From positions 806,001 to 870,000 of the forward strand of contig JAJFPB010000001.1 in assembly GCA_020881915.1 (NCBI GenBank): 64,000 bases of DNA. Direction: 5' to 3'. Each line of letters starts with the position of its first letter. The stretch's first letter is position 1. The translations under genes were made by a program, and so were the position numbers. Below the pieces are notes generated by a model that saw nothing but the letters and a program-made list of their open reading frames with translations, did not search any database and was not told the DNA's origin. Shown here piece by piece: positions 21,131 to 33,238 of the stretch. This stretch comes from Paramyrothecium sp. XJ0827. Taxonomy: Eukaryota; Ascomycota; Sordariomycetes; Hypocreales; Stachybotryaceae.

Positions 21131-23372
21131 GTTGAAAGTGAGTGAAGGTGGTTTGAACCGAAGTGAATGAATGAGACAGCAAGGAAAGAGAAAACGACCA
21201 AGGAAAACTGATTGAAGATGAGCTTGAACAAGATGACTGTAAGTTCGAGGCCCCTAACCCGGCTTCTTTATACAACTTCGAAGGTGACTGACGGAATCCC
21301 AAACTCCTAGCCGTGTTTATTTTTGGCCTGCTCCCCTGGCAGTAGCGCTCCCGATTCCTCCACAACGCGTTGATCCTTTAAGCTTAGCACCAAACTATCC
21401 AGGCTTAGACGCATTTGGCAGTGGGTCACAGGCAGAGAAAACGGCCAGGGTTGTCTGGCTCAACCGCTGATTATTGGAGGAAGACGGGATGAAACAACAA
21501 GGCCGCATTGTTTCATTTCCTTCTATAGCCAAGGAACCCTACAGAGAACGCGAGCCGTGCCTAGGGAGGTCGTGGAGCTGTTTTCAGCGCCCGTCGTTGT
21601 CGTCGCCATCGTTGTCGCCGTTGTAGCCATTCTCGCGGCGGAGGCAATTGAAACAGCAAGATACACAAACAAGCCAAATTCGTGCGAAAAACACTCAAGT
21701 GCTTCCACTTTCTTCATCGAAAACGTAATTTAAACCCCTTTCCATGGTTGCAAATCGCTGCAAGAGCTGCCTAATCAGGTCATGGACGCAAGCGGCCAGC
21801 GGACACGAAACGTGGGCTGACAGGGGGCCGCGCGCTCGAGCCAGCAACTTCTGCTCGGAAAACGATGCTACGCATGATCGCGCTGACTGTAGCCCCCAAC
21901 TGTGCATGCCGAAAGAACGGGACGAATTAGTATTTCCCCGTGTGCACATCAGCGCTTAAAGCAGAGAAGTGCCGGTGGTTGGCTGAGGTCATCATTTTGC
22001 ATTCGTCGATTGCTGTGGACATTATGACCATTTGCATTTGCAAGTTAATGAAAGTACGTAGCATATGGTGTACGCTTTTGAGGGGAGTTTCCCCGATGTG
22101 CCAAAGCTCAATGAATGAGCGTGCCATTATTAGAATCGGACGATTGAGCAGACCTTGATGGACTTCTCCGCGATTCCGGCAAGCGCTCGCAGAGCCTCGG
22201 ACTCGCAATTCGGACTGTTACGTTACAGCGTCAGTGCTCAAGCTATCACATTCTAAAGTTGGTGGACCGAGAGCCGCCAAGGGCTTAATTATGTGGCATT
22301 GTTGGTGGACCCCAGCTCAGGGCCGCCGCACGGACAGCCAGGACGAGGAGGATTTCAAGGCCAAATTTCAGCAAAATGCCAGGGGCTGCTATCCTGGCAG
22401 CAAAAACAAAAACTTTGGCCAGGAGGCCCATACAACTACCCTATGGCTTGTATCGGGCATCGAGGCCTGATACCTGTGAACACTCTCATATTGTCATGCA
22501 GGTCAGGAAGCCAACTTGAGAGCGAAGAATTAGATGCTGTAGCAGGTATTTGTGTCCTCGTATTGTTCGTGCAATAATTTTTAAGAAAACTCTTTTTTTC
22601 TTATAAAATGCTTTTAAAATGCTTGTAAATACTGTGCTACTAAAAAAATTCCATGAATATTCAACGGCTATTTGGCGAATATTGTGTAAACATTTCCCTG
22701 ACACCTCACCACAAGGCACGAAATGCATTTTGACTCTCCTATTAATCACTATAGAACATCGCTTTACGTTATTGATTGAATCATGCTCAGTAATCCATGA
22801 GAAGTTGAGCCCTTAGTGGGGTTCATATTCGCCTATCATTCCACGACTTGACGATGGGAATATCCTGCACGGACGACTACGACAAGGAGATTAGCGGAGT
22901 CCAGGCAAGTCGACGTTGAATGCAGGAGTGACGCACCAATACCACCCAATGATACGTCTTGGCCTTCACCCGTGGGTCCGCTCTTAATGTCTGATGGGAA
23001 CGTTCCAAATGACTGAACGACTCTCGGACTCGGGCTGCATACTGGCGCATAGAAGTGATCACTTGCTTTTGGTCCCAGGGGCTATGGCGTCATCCAATCA
23101 CGTCTTCCGTTAAAATGTATGCCATCCTACCACCCCGGTCTATGTTGGCTTTAGCGAACCTCGCAAACACCTGTTGCGACCGAATGCGCAAATCAAGGAG
23201 TGTGGAGTATACAAACCGAGGCCCCCAAGTTAGCACGGGCACGAGCGGTTTCGCGTTCTGCTCCGGAATGTTCCTTCGGCAGACCCCTTGCAAGATCCCA
23301 GATTAAAACTAGAAAAGTCTCTTCTCGCTCTATTGGCTATTTGTAATGCGCGCTCAAGCTGAACTCGCATTC
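21131..23372. other. Intergenic, no gene recognised
   Basis: The left end is the AA9 leader and promoter. A GTCGTC/GTTGTC-rich patch lies near 21590-21660 and an A/T-rich patch near 22560-22660 that contains the direct repeat AAAATGCTT. Frames across this block are short and unconvincing. The right end is the 3' flank of the Zn2Cys6 gene. Confidence 0.5.
21267..21272 (-). promoter_or_regulatory. Probable TATA box of the AA9 gene
   Basis: Reads TATAAA on the reverse strand, about 137 bp upstream of the ATG at 21130. Confidence 0.45.
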
Positions 23373-25126
23373 TCAGAAGAAGTTCCAATGTTCCCCGAAT
23401 GATGAAACCTCCGATATCCAGTCCCACATTTCTCCTTCCGCAACTCCAAGCGAGTCATGCCTATCCCAGAGCTTGACAAGCACAGACGCTGCACTGATGC
23501 TGTTTGCACAGAATGCTATGTTCCATATGCGCCGCAGTATCCCCAGCGCCCACTCGCGCTGTTCCTTCTTTTGGCACGCGGCGCCGGCTATGAATGTTGG
23601 CCAGTTGAGGCATTTCAAAAGCGTCGCTTCGGAAATCTGACCCAGCGCTGAGACGAGGTCCTCTACCATCATCTGCACAGGCACCTCCTTGTTGGTTATT
23701 GCATACAGCACGCATGACGTATAAATGGCAGCCGATTGTTGCCATATTGTGCAGAGGGCTACTAGCGTCTCGTGAGACAAGGCTTTGGCTCTGATATCCA
23801 ATTCTTTTGCTTGCGTGGCCCAGAGGTCGGAGTCCAAATGCTGAAATTCTTCCAATCGCAACCGGATGTCGTCCGCCGTAGAAGTCGCCAGCACATTGGA
23901 AGGAAGTTCTTGCCTGGAAGAACTACTTTCACGGAAAAGCACGGTTACTGCTTCAATACCTTTGAGGATGGCTGTTGGACATGTCATGTTGGTAATAAGC
24001 AATTGCGGCTTCACCCATTCGCCTGTGGAACTTTGCATGTTGAACGATGTCGTGACGATGCCAGCTGGTGGGAGAGTTTGACCAAAGGTCTCGAACCTAT
24101 ATCTCTTGTTCAACTTGAGCGCACACTAAAAGGGGTTTGCAGAAACTTACAACATGGCCTCGTGGATAAAACCTTCCAAGAAGGTCGGCAGAAAAGATCG
24201 ATCTCCATGGAGACTAGCATTGAGCAGCTGCTTGGCTCCCTCAATGTGTACTGTCCAAGAGCCACCACCGCTCTCGAAGATCTCGACCAAAGCAAGAAGA
24301 ACTGCAGTCACGAAGGTCAATATTTCTGGACGGCCGTTGACCTTGGTGAGATTGTGCGAGAACAACATCAGCGCCTTCTGCTTGTGATTCCAGAACTCTT
24401 GTACTAGCCTAGAGCAAAGGTACTCGTTGGAAAGCGAACCACTGCGCTCCGCGATACAGTCCACATCAGATGACTGTCCAGGGTCATCGCATAGTTGTGC
24501 GACAGGCATACCCGTCATGTAGTGGACGGCGTGGCAGGCAGCAACGGCCATCATAGCGCTGGTGGTGGCTTGACATGATCCAACCATCGGTAACAGCTCC
24601 CGATAAGGGTTTCTGCCTTCCTCGCTGAACGTGAAAACAGGACAGACCTGGTGGGTAACTATACTTTGTCAAGATCTTGTTCCTGTGTCGAGGACGCATC
24701 CTTACAGTAGTTCAACAGATATCGATCTTCATACCGTAACGGTTTCAGCACGGGGTCAACGAGACATTTTGAAGGCGCGAGAGCTATTACACTCGTTGTT
24801 TCACACGCAGATGGTGATTTCGAGTGGCCGAGGTTGGCTTTCTTTGCTTTGGGTTGGTAGGGTGAGATCACGAGTTGAGACCGAGGACGTTTGTTGCTGC
24901 TGGCTTCCAAGGGAGCGGGTCTGCTCTCATAGGTTCTACCGATCATTTGGCCCCTGCTTGCTACGCCATCCACCCATCTCAGAGGTTTGCATGCATAACC
25001 GGGGCATTCTACCCCCCTCTGTGCGCATTTGTGACATTGCGGTAAGGTGCCGTCGCACTTGAGTCGCTGGCGCTGGCAGTTCCAGCACCTCTTCCTCTTG
25101 TCGGGCCTTGAGGGATCCGCGGCCAT
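23373..25126 (-). CDS. Zn2Cys6 fungal transcription factor
   Basis: Exons 25126-24706, 24658-24151 and 24096-23373 give 550 residues. Seen: a binuclear zinc cluster with Cys at 14, 17, 24, 31, 34 and 41 (spacing 2-6-6-2-6), preceded by basic KRKR; a basic linker with possible nuclear signals (NKRPRSQ, PKAKKA); and a long helical regulatory region of the fungal-specific type (PF11951-like), including NPYRELLPM, the VHIEGAKQLL helix typical of that family, and a C-terminal REWALGILRRIW. It should bind CGG-type half-sites in the nucleus. The start at 25126 places the zinc cluster at the N-terminus; an in-frame upstream ATG at 25261 would add 45 residues of no known motif. The second intron acceptor at 24097 was chosen because the upstream TAG acceptor causes an early stop. 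The gene is divergent from an ABC transporter gene 678 bp away. Confidence 0.85.
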
Positions 25127-25804
25127 GATCCTGGCGCTGGTTTTTGTGATGGCGCGCAGCAACTGCTGACAAAACGTTGGAGAGCGGCCTAGGAAGGTTT
25201 TCGGGACGTTTCTCGGGACACGGATATCTAACAATGACGATGTGGATCTCAGCAATTCCACTTGTCCACAGAACAGCCGACTAGCGTCATTGCGCCTTGG
25301 CTGCCTGATTGAGTAATAGCACGCTCAGGCTAAGCGCCTTGGCTTCCTGTTTGAGGACTGGTCGATCTCTCCAACGTCGCCACACTGACAGACTCATACC
25401 GTGCCGGGCGGTGGGCCAAACACGAGTGCATTGCGTCAATGAGCTAAAGTCTTTTATTCTTTTCCTTTTCCTTACTGGTTTCCTTGTGAGTAATATAACA
25501 CGCAGCCCTTGTTGCTGAATAAACTATCTTATCCGCCGAACTTGAACCATTTATCCCAAAGCACGGGACGCCGCGGGCACCGAAACCCCACGCCACGACT
25601 TCAGACTCACGGCGCCATCACCGTAGACCCACTTGCCGGATATGGGCAGTAAAATGCATTCGGGACTCGACGGCTCTGCTACATAAAGTGAAGAAAAGAT
25701 CCCACCACTTCCAAGCTCTGTTCCCAAAGCCTACGTGCAGCAACTATTCATCACCGGATGGTAAGCATTAAGGGTTAACATTCTCTTCTTGATTCGCTGC
25801 AGCG
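25127..25804. promoter_or_regulatory. Shared divergent promoter, Zn2Cys6 regulator and ABC transporter
   Basis: This 678 bp separates two start codons facing away from each other. It contains CCGCGG at 25571-25576, an inverted CGG pair of the kind Zn2Cys6 proteins bind; a similar TCCGCGG at 25116-25122 falls in the first codons of the regulator. A possible 5' UTR intron (25760-25802, GTAAGC to GCAG) lies just before the transporter start; an ATG immediately before its donor would, after splicing, form only a two-codon upstream frame. Joint regulation is inferred from arrangement. Confidence 0.5.
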
Positions 25805-28800
25805 ATGACGTTCCCTACGCGATCAGCCTCCGGACTTCACCCCCCGCCAGCTGGGGGTGGCACCAACAACGACAGCAACACAAACTCAGAGGAGACCTGC
25901 AAGGTTCACATTACACCGCAGACGGAAGAAGCTGTCTCGGGGATCTACAGATCTATCACCAGGCAGTCCAACGTATCAGACGACGGAGACTCCTCATCCA
26001 CCGAGTTGGAAGAGTACCTGCGACAGGAACAGCAAAACACCACGCAGCCGCTCCCTCTCAGTGTCTGCTTCAAGAACCTCTCGACCTATGGTCGTCCAGG
26101 AGGCGCCGTGCCCGTCAAGACGCTTAAGCATGCCATTTGGCGAACCCTAACCTTTCAGGATGTCTACGAATGGACCCTGAAGAGATATGTTTCGCCAACC
26201 AAAGTCGAGGACGGTCATGCTTTAATTCGTGATTTCTCTGGCGTGGTAAGAAATGGAGAGATGATGCTGTACGTATCGCCCTGCATAATCCATTTTGAGG
26301 ACTCAGCTAATTACCTTTAGTGTTCTCGGAAACCCCGGCTCAGGATGCAGCACATTTCTCCGCACCCTGGGCAACGACCACTCGTCGTTCCTCGGGGTCG
26401 GCGGCTCATTGAGCTATTCGGGCTTGTCGCCTCAGGAGGTCTCCAAGCGCTTCCGAGGACTCGTCACCTACGTGCCGGAAGACGACATCCATCTCCCAAC
26501 GCTCACCGTCCGCCAAACACTCGAGTTTGCGCTGCAGAACAAGACCCCGAGGCGATGGGTTCATCGAACCGCTCAATTTGTGGAGGAGTTTGGCAAGGCG
26601 TTCGGCATGTCACACGTGATGGACACCTTGGCTGGCAACGAGTTCATTCGAGGAGTGTCGGGCGGAGAAAGGAAACGAGTCTCGATTCTAGAATCTTTGG
26701 CGTCGGATGCCTCGGTCAACGCATGGGACGGATCAACTCGCGGACTCGATGCCTCCTCTGCCCTTGACTTCATCAAATCCTTACGAATCATGACAGACGC
26801 CTGCCAAAGGGCGACTGTCGTATCTCTCTATCAGGCGTCCGATGCCATATACGAGCTGATGGACAAGGTCGTGCTCATTGACGAGGGCAGGATGCTGTAC
26901 AACGGCCCAGCCCAGCAAGCAGAAGCCTACTTCAACAAGCTGGGATACGTTCGCCTTCCGCGACAGACCATGAGCGACTTCTTAACGAGCGTCACTACCG
27001 GCGACACCGCCGTCATTCGCGACAAGAACGCCAGGACGCCGCGGGGTGCAGCCAACCTTGAGCAAGCTTTCCGCTCCAGCCAGGCTTTCAAGAATGTCGA
27101 AGCCGAAATCCAGCGATACGAATCCGACCTGGTGCACTCCTCCGAGAAGTCTGCCACACCTCAACCGGAGCAGGGCGCTTCCCTTGCTGTTCCCACCAAG
27201 CAGAACATCCAACAGCACTCGAAGGACAACAAGTCGAGATTCGTCTCCTCCAAATCCCCTTACCACACGTCTCTCTTCCGACAGGTCATTCTCTGCTCCA
27301 AGCGTGAGTACTGGCAGCTCAAGGGCCACCTGACCCCCTTCGTCTTCAAGATGATCTGCGTGATCGTTTGCGCCTTTCTGCTGTCCTCCATGTTTTACAA
27401 CATGCCCAACGATACGGCGGGCGTGTACTCGAGAGGAGGATTTGCCTTTTACTCTGCTGCTGTCATTGCTTGGTTTCAAATGTCCGAAATGGAGATATCT
27501 TTCCGCGATAGAATCGTCGTCAGTCGTCAGAAGAGGTTCGCTATGGTGCGCCCAAGCGCCGTGGTCGTCGGCAAGGCTTTGCTAGACATTCCATCGCTCC
27601 TGTTCCTCTCCGTCATCTATTCTATCATTTCCTATTTTATTGCCGGCATGAGAATGGAGGTAAGTGGCTTTCGTTCTTTCGAATTGTCGAGTCTTCTGAT
27701 TACTGACGCGTATAACAGCCTGGAGCATTCTTTATCTTCTTGGCGGCGGTTTTTATGTGCGCCTTGGCATTCACCGCCGCATTTCGGGTCTTTAGTGCTG
27801 TATCGCCAAGTCTCGAAGTTGTTTTCAGATATGCGGGCGTCTACCTCCAGATCGGAATCGCATGCGGTGGCTATCTGAGGCCGCTTGACAGTCTGATATC
27901 TGACGTGCCTTGGGTCGGTTGGCTAGCAGTAAGTATCGGCCCCAAACCTCATTCTTGGCAGTTTCTGATCCATGTCGCAGTACTTGACACCCGTTCCTTA
28001 CACATTTGACATTCTAATGTCTGCCGAGTTTCAAGGACGAAGTTTTCCCTGTGACCCAAACTCGATAATACCCTCTGGATCAAGCTACGACAACCCCGAG
28101 TTCCAGAGCTGCGCCTCTACGGGCGCCTCTCGCACCGGCGTGCAAGGCGATGACTATCTCCGAAGTCAGTTTGGTTTCGGTGCCCACAATTTTGGTCGCA
28201 ACTTTGGCATCCTCATCGCATTCACTCTCGGCTTCCTACTGCTTAACATGTGGTTGGTGGAAAACCTGGACTGGGCCAAAAACGGAGGCGCGCTTCACGA
28301 GTTTGCCTCATCTAAAAAGACCAATCGCAACGCAGAGAAGATTGACGAGGAGAGCACTGATGAGTTCCGTGTTGAGGAGGGTATCCGGGAAGGATCGTCG
28401 CCCCATCAGGACGCTTCAGAGAAGCTCCATCATTCTGGAGCGACCTTTACTTGGCACAATCTCAACTACAGTGTCCCATATAAGCATGGGGAGAAGCAGT
28501 TGCTGCGAAATGTCTCGGGCTTCTGCGAGCCTGGAAACTTGACTGCACTTGTTGGCGCCTCTGGCGCTGGCAAGAGTACTTGTAAGTCGAAACTCGTGAT
28601 TACGTCTGGATGCAGAAACTAACTACCAAAAAGTGCTCACTGTGCTTACCCAGCAAGGATCTGGCAAGCTTTCTGGTGACATGACCGTGGACGGCCAACC
28701 AGTCGGGCCCGCCTTCGGACGAACAATCGGTTATTGCCAGCAGATGGACATTCATATCGATACCAGCACAGTCAGAGAGGCTTTCCAATTCTCAGCACTA

Positions 28801-30474
28801 CTAAGACAAAACCAGACCACGTCCGTCGAGGAGAAGCTGGCATACGTCGACAAGGTGCTCAAAATCCTGGGTATGACAGAGTTGCAAGATGTCGTCATTC
28901 GCTCGCTGTCTCTGGAGCAGAAGAAACGCACAACCATTGGCGTCGAACTCTGTGCAAAGCCCAGCCTCCTACTATTCCTGGACGAACCAACGAGCGTAAG
29001 CATATCATACCAGACCTACATGGTAGTAACTAATTGGAGCCTAGGGACTTGATTCGCAAGGTGCCATGAATATCATCAGACTTCTGAGGCGACTCGCAAA
29101 TGCTGGGCAAGCAATTGTTTGCACCATCCATCAAGCAAGCCAAGAACAATTCGACCACTTTGACCGAGTCCTGGCTTTGGAAAAGGGAGGCAGCGTGTAC
29201 TACTTTGGCGAAGTGGCGAAAGTCATTCCTTACTTTTCGAGGCACGGCGTTGAGGTGCCACCGAAGAAGAATGTAGCAGATCTCTTGATCGAGGTTGCTG
29301 CACGCAATTCATCGTCAGAGAACCCTCCCAGTTGGTCCAGCATTTGGAACGAGTCTCCCGAGGCCTCTGGAATCAACGAGAAGGTCGAGGAGATAATGCG
29401 CTCGCCGGCTCGGTCTTCAAGCGAGCAGACGGCGTCTGGCAAAACGTCCATCGATGGACAGTATGCCTCCTCGACATTTACCCAGATTTCTCTTCTTACT
29501 GGAAGAACTTTCAAGCAATACTGGCGTGCGCCAAACTACATCTACTCCCGACTCTACGCTTCCGTCATCCACGCTGGTCTCAACGGCCTGATCTTCTTGC
29601 AAGTCAACAACACGGTTGCGGGAATGCAGTATCGCATTTTCTCGTGCTTCTTGGTGCTGATGCTTGTACCCGAGTTCATCAACGCATGCGCCCTGATGTT
29701 TGATGAGAACAGAAACGTCTTTCTTGGACGCGAGTATCCGAGCAGGATCTACGGCTGGGTGGCGTTCTCCACGGCTAACATTCTTGCTGAGATCCCCTAC
29801 GCACTGATCGGAGCGGTCATTTTTTACTTACTCTTCTACTTCCCGGTTGGTTTCCCGCTTGGTGTGCCCGCCATATACACGTTTTTGATGATTGTCATGT
29901 TCCACCTCTTCATCACGAGCTGGGGCCAATGGATTGCTGCCTTCAGCAGCGACGCATCGATGGCAGCGAGCATCATGCCTTTCTTCGTCATCATCTGTGA
30001 GCTCTTCAACGGCGTCCTGCAGCCCAGGGAGCTCATGCCGGCTGTTTGGCAATACACGACATACTACCTCGGGCCATTTACCTACTGGATCTCGGGCATT
30101 GTCACGATGATCTTACCGCAACTGACAGTGCGCTGCGCGGACTCTGAGCTGATCCGCTTCACTCCGCCCTCCAACACGACTTGCGGCGCGTACGCTGAGG
30201 AATGGTTGAAGGGTGCGAATGGTTACCTGGCGAATCCACAGGCCACATCCGATTGCGGATACTGCCAGTACGCATCGGGAGAAGATGTAAGTTGAGCAGC
30301 TTTCTCTTCCTGCAAGGACTTTACTGACCGCACTAGTATCTCTCGAATCTCAATCTGACGAGCTCGGCAGCCTGGCCGTGCCTCGGAATCTTTGCACTTT
30401 TTGTAGTGACCAATTATCTTTCAGTTTACCTTTGGGTTTACATAAAGTCTGTTAGGAATTGGCTGCCGTGGTAA
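25805..30474 (+). CDS. Full-size ABCG (PDR-type) multidrug ABC transporter
   Basis: Seven exons (25805-26268, 26321-27659, 27719-27928, 27981-28581, 28634-28995, 29045-30286, 30337-30474) encode 1451 residues, the normal size for a plasma-membrane PDR exporter (NBD-TMD-NBD-TMD). NBD1 has the PDR Walker A variant GNPGSGCST near 158-166 (Cys for Lys), signature VSGGERKRVSI near 267 and a degenerate Walker B NAWDGSTRGLD. NBD2 has canonical Walker A GASGAGKST near 863-871, a changed signature LSLEQKKRTTIG near 962, and LLFLDEPTSGLD. Both membrane domains show hydrophobic helices; a Cys-rich extracellular loop (CGAYAEEW, DCGYCQYASG) precedes the last helix. The last exon supplies the final helix and the terminal NWLPW. 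All six splice joins keep frame. It likely exports toxic hydrophobic compounds; the substrate is unknown. The adjacent divergent regulator may control it. Confidence 0.94.
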
Positions 30475-30886
30475 GCCGGCTCGCCAGTTCAGAGACTATT
30501 GAAACTGCTTCATGCCGTATTCATTATTTGCAGCAGCTGTGGTACAACATATAGGATAGATTTAGCGTGCATCTCGATTTTCAATCTACCAGGGGCATTT
30601 ATTTGGAGCAAAGGAGAGAACATTACGAGTATAAAAGCGGTCGATATCTACATAATTAAGTGACATAATTGATCCGTACGTTTCTCAAGAGAGCGGAGTC
30701 TGGAACGGAACAGATGAAGCAAGATTATGCCACACGTGAAGTCGAAGATACTGCATCTTTGCTAGAATGGATCGCAATTATGGCCTTTGCAGTTCACAGA
30801 AATTCGAGCGGATCGAATCAGCCAGACAATTTGTTCTTAATCATGACGAACATGACAAAACTATGCCCTACGAATCACCATTGTCT
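30475..30886. other. Convergent 3' flanks
   Basis: About 410 bp between the stop of the ABC transporter and the stop of the GLEYA gene. It should contain both 3' UTRs; no gene is supported. Confidence 0.5.
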
Positions 30887-31986
30887 TTAGATCTCCTCCG
30901 CCCATGAAGCCCAGGCAGGAGCCAGATCTCCGACACCAGTGCAGTTAGTAACCACAAATGGGCTCTTCTGGGTGCTATTGCTCAGAACAACGGTGCCCTC
31001 GGGATCAACCACACTGGCACTGAACGCACCCGGACCGCCGTAGTTAAGCCACAGCAGACGGAATGGGATTGCCGTGCCGACCTGATCCTCTCGGACCTCG
31101 AAGATGTAGAAGTACGTTGCAGCGTCCTCGGGAGGCCAGAAGCGGCTGATGGTTGGGTTGGTCGGGCTCCAGCCGGACACGGCGTTATCGCCGATCCATG
31201 CGTAGAGTGCATTGTCCGCCGTCTCCAAGAAAATGGTGTAGAAGCCGGCAAGAGTAGGCAGGAAGTAGCCACGATGGTCTACGAGGGTCTGCGCCATGAC
31301 TGAGCCGATGGGCCCAGATGTGCCATAGATGTTGATAGGTGAGAACCAATCGTCATCCCACTGTACAAGTCCACCAACGCTTGGCGTGATGCCTGTGACA
31401 TTTGGCTCCACTCCAGAGAAGAGGAGGGGAAAGTCGGCTTGCTCGTGTCCAAAGACGAGGGCTTGGAGCAGGTTATACCAGCGATCCGAGCTCTCTTCAA
31501 GGGCGTAAATAGCGAACTCGAGGCCCTGGGTGCACCTACCGCCCCCCACAGTCTCTGTTGGGCCGGGAGCCGTGACAGTCACAGTGGTTGGCTTGACGCC
31601 GCTGAAGCACTGACAAGCGCTCCAGTAGGCAGCTGCATCGGCACAAGCAGAAGCATAAGCAGGCTTCTCACCCAGGTCAGCCGGGGCGGTGGGGGTTGGG
31701 TCACGAGGACCATGGACGTTGCGGTTGAAGATGATGGGCGCCGTGACAGTGACGGCACTGGGGAGCATCAGCGATGGTGTCTCGGAGATATGAGGGAGGA
31801 GACTCACGGCGCGGTGACGGTCGTAGTAGCTACCACAAAAGCTGAGCACAAGGACTCGCGAGCTGCGAGGCCCGGGTTCTTGTTGGCGGCCCCAGCGACT
31901 GCGCGACCGCAGTTGTTCTGGCAAATGCCTGTGGCGGCGACAGTCGCAAGACCTCCTAAGATAGCGAGAGCGGTGACTGACTTCAT
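30887..31986 (-). CDS. Secreted GLEYA-domain lectin/adhesin-like protein
   Basis: Exons 31986-31808 and 31757-30887 encode 349 residues. Seen: a signal peptide (VTALAILGGLATVAATG); a Cys/Ala-rich N-terminal part with three copies of TVTAP; a Cys-containing segment (ACADAAAYWSACQCF) common in fungal wall proteins; and a GLEYA domain (PF10528-like) from GLEFAIYAL near residue 138 to the end, with the typical YTIFLETADNALYAWIGDNA segment and YFYIFEVREDQ. Yeast relatives (Flo and Epa type PA14/GLEYA lectins) bind sugars. There is no Ser/Thr stalk and no C-terminal GPI signal; the protein ends at WASWAEEI, so it may be released or held non-covalently. The intron of 50 nt (GTGAGT...CAG) restores the frame. 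A TATA box lies at 32086-32091. Confidence 0.88.
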
Positions 31987-33238
31987 TTTCCAATGATCGA
32001 AGTTGAATGAATTCTTGAGACGGTGTTCCTACTGGCTTGGGCGTGCTGGTCACATTCGGAAAGTTAAAGAGAACGACGCTCTGCATTTATACACCTCATG
32101 GACATAACCATCGTGAAGACCCATGTTCAATCGGCTGAGTTTTGATTTGATTCTTTAGTGCCCGAATGCAGTCTTACGAAGAATAACAACCTAGAACGAC
32201 CAGAATATTGGACGCCACAATATCGTTTCCTGTTCGAGGGTTCAGCTCATCGGATTGAGCTTCTCCTGCATCGCTGCAACCTACGAATGGTAGAATACGT
32301 ATTACATGGCATGCTTCCATCTCAGCCCTGAGTTCGTGAGGATCTTCAGCTGCTGACGTGCAGTTCGTACCTGCATCCACACCGTTTTTGCCGCCACAAC
32401 GGTGATGCATACTGCTGCGAGATGCAACAATGTATCGATCACGGCGGCATAAGCAGCAAAATTTCCCCTCGAGACATTTCGGCCAACCCATGAAGGGCCG
32501 GCCTCGAGTATAGGCGAGAGCATTGACCGAAGCACTTCAACCAAGCACCGACTTCTGCACGCGCTCCTCACGAGACAAGGCTGTACATGTCAGCTATGTC
32601 AATCGGAAGACGGAATTGGGAACTGAAGTTGCATTGGCTGACTGCAGCGCACGTCCTACCTTCAGTCACTCTCAAGCTGCCAGAATGGATGTGCGTTGCC
32701 GCGCTTCTAGCTGATCTAGAAATAGTGTAATTGGGGGGAAGGAAACCAACCCTTTTCTGTTCTCTAGCTACCCTATAGCTCCTAGGCCTTGGCTTGGGGG
32801 TTTATTAAAACACGTTTACACTTAAGCAAGTGAGCCTAACTTCCCTGTTGACAGAATGGAACTCACGCCATCTCTTCATCAACTTCCAATTCTTTCGAAG
32901 CGTTGGGGTTTGTGTTATCGAGGTTACTATCGCGCGAATTGGTTTGGGAGTTTCGCTCGCCTATGTATTACTTTACCCCTATTTGTCGTGTTGTGGTAGT
33001 GCTGGATCAGCCATGATCAGGGCTGTTGGCGGCCCACCGTTGGAATTGGCTGTATTATATGATGGTGATCTCCTGGCGTCTGCTATTAACTTGGTTATGT
33101 CCTAGTGCAGTGGGCATCAGATGGCGAGATATACCAAGTAACTATTGACATAGAGCGAGAAACGAATAAATTCACTATTGGAGAAAGAGAGTCTCAGGAC
33201 ATATAGGGATGGTGTAAGAATGTGCACCCAGCCAGCAA
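31987..33238. other. Intergenic, no gene recognised
   Basis: Carries the GLEYA promoter on the left and the 3' flank of the DUF6601 gene on the right. A 91-codon forward frame at 32830-33105 has no family motif and was not called. Confidence 0.5.
32086..32091 (-). promoter_or_regulatory. Probable TATA box of the GLEYA gene
   Basis: Reads TATAAA on the reverse strand, about 100 bp upstream of the ATG at 31986. Confidence 0.45.

Noticed and set aside
24097..24150. Earlier acceptor (TTTTAG) in the second intron of the Zn2Cys6 gene
   Set aside because: Using it puts a stop codon shortly after the junction; the next TAG acceptor keeps frame and gives a continuous regulatory domain.
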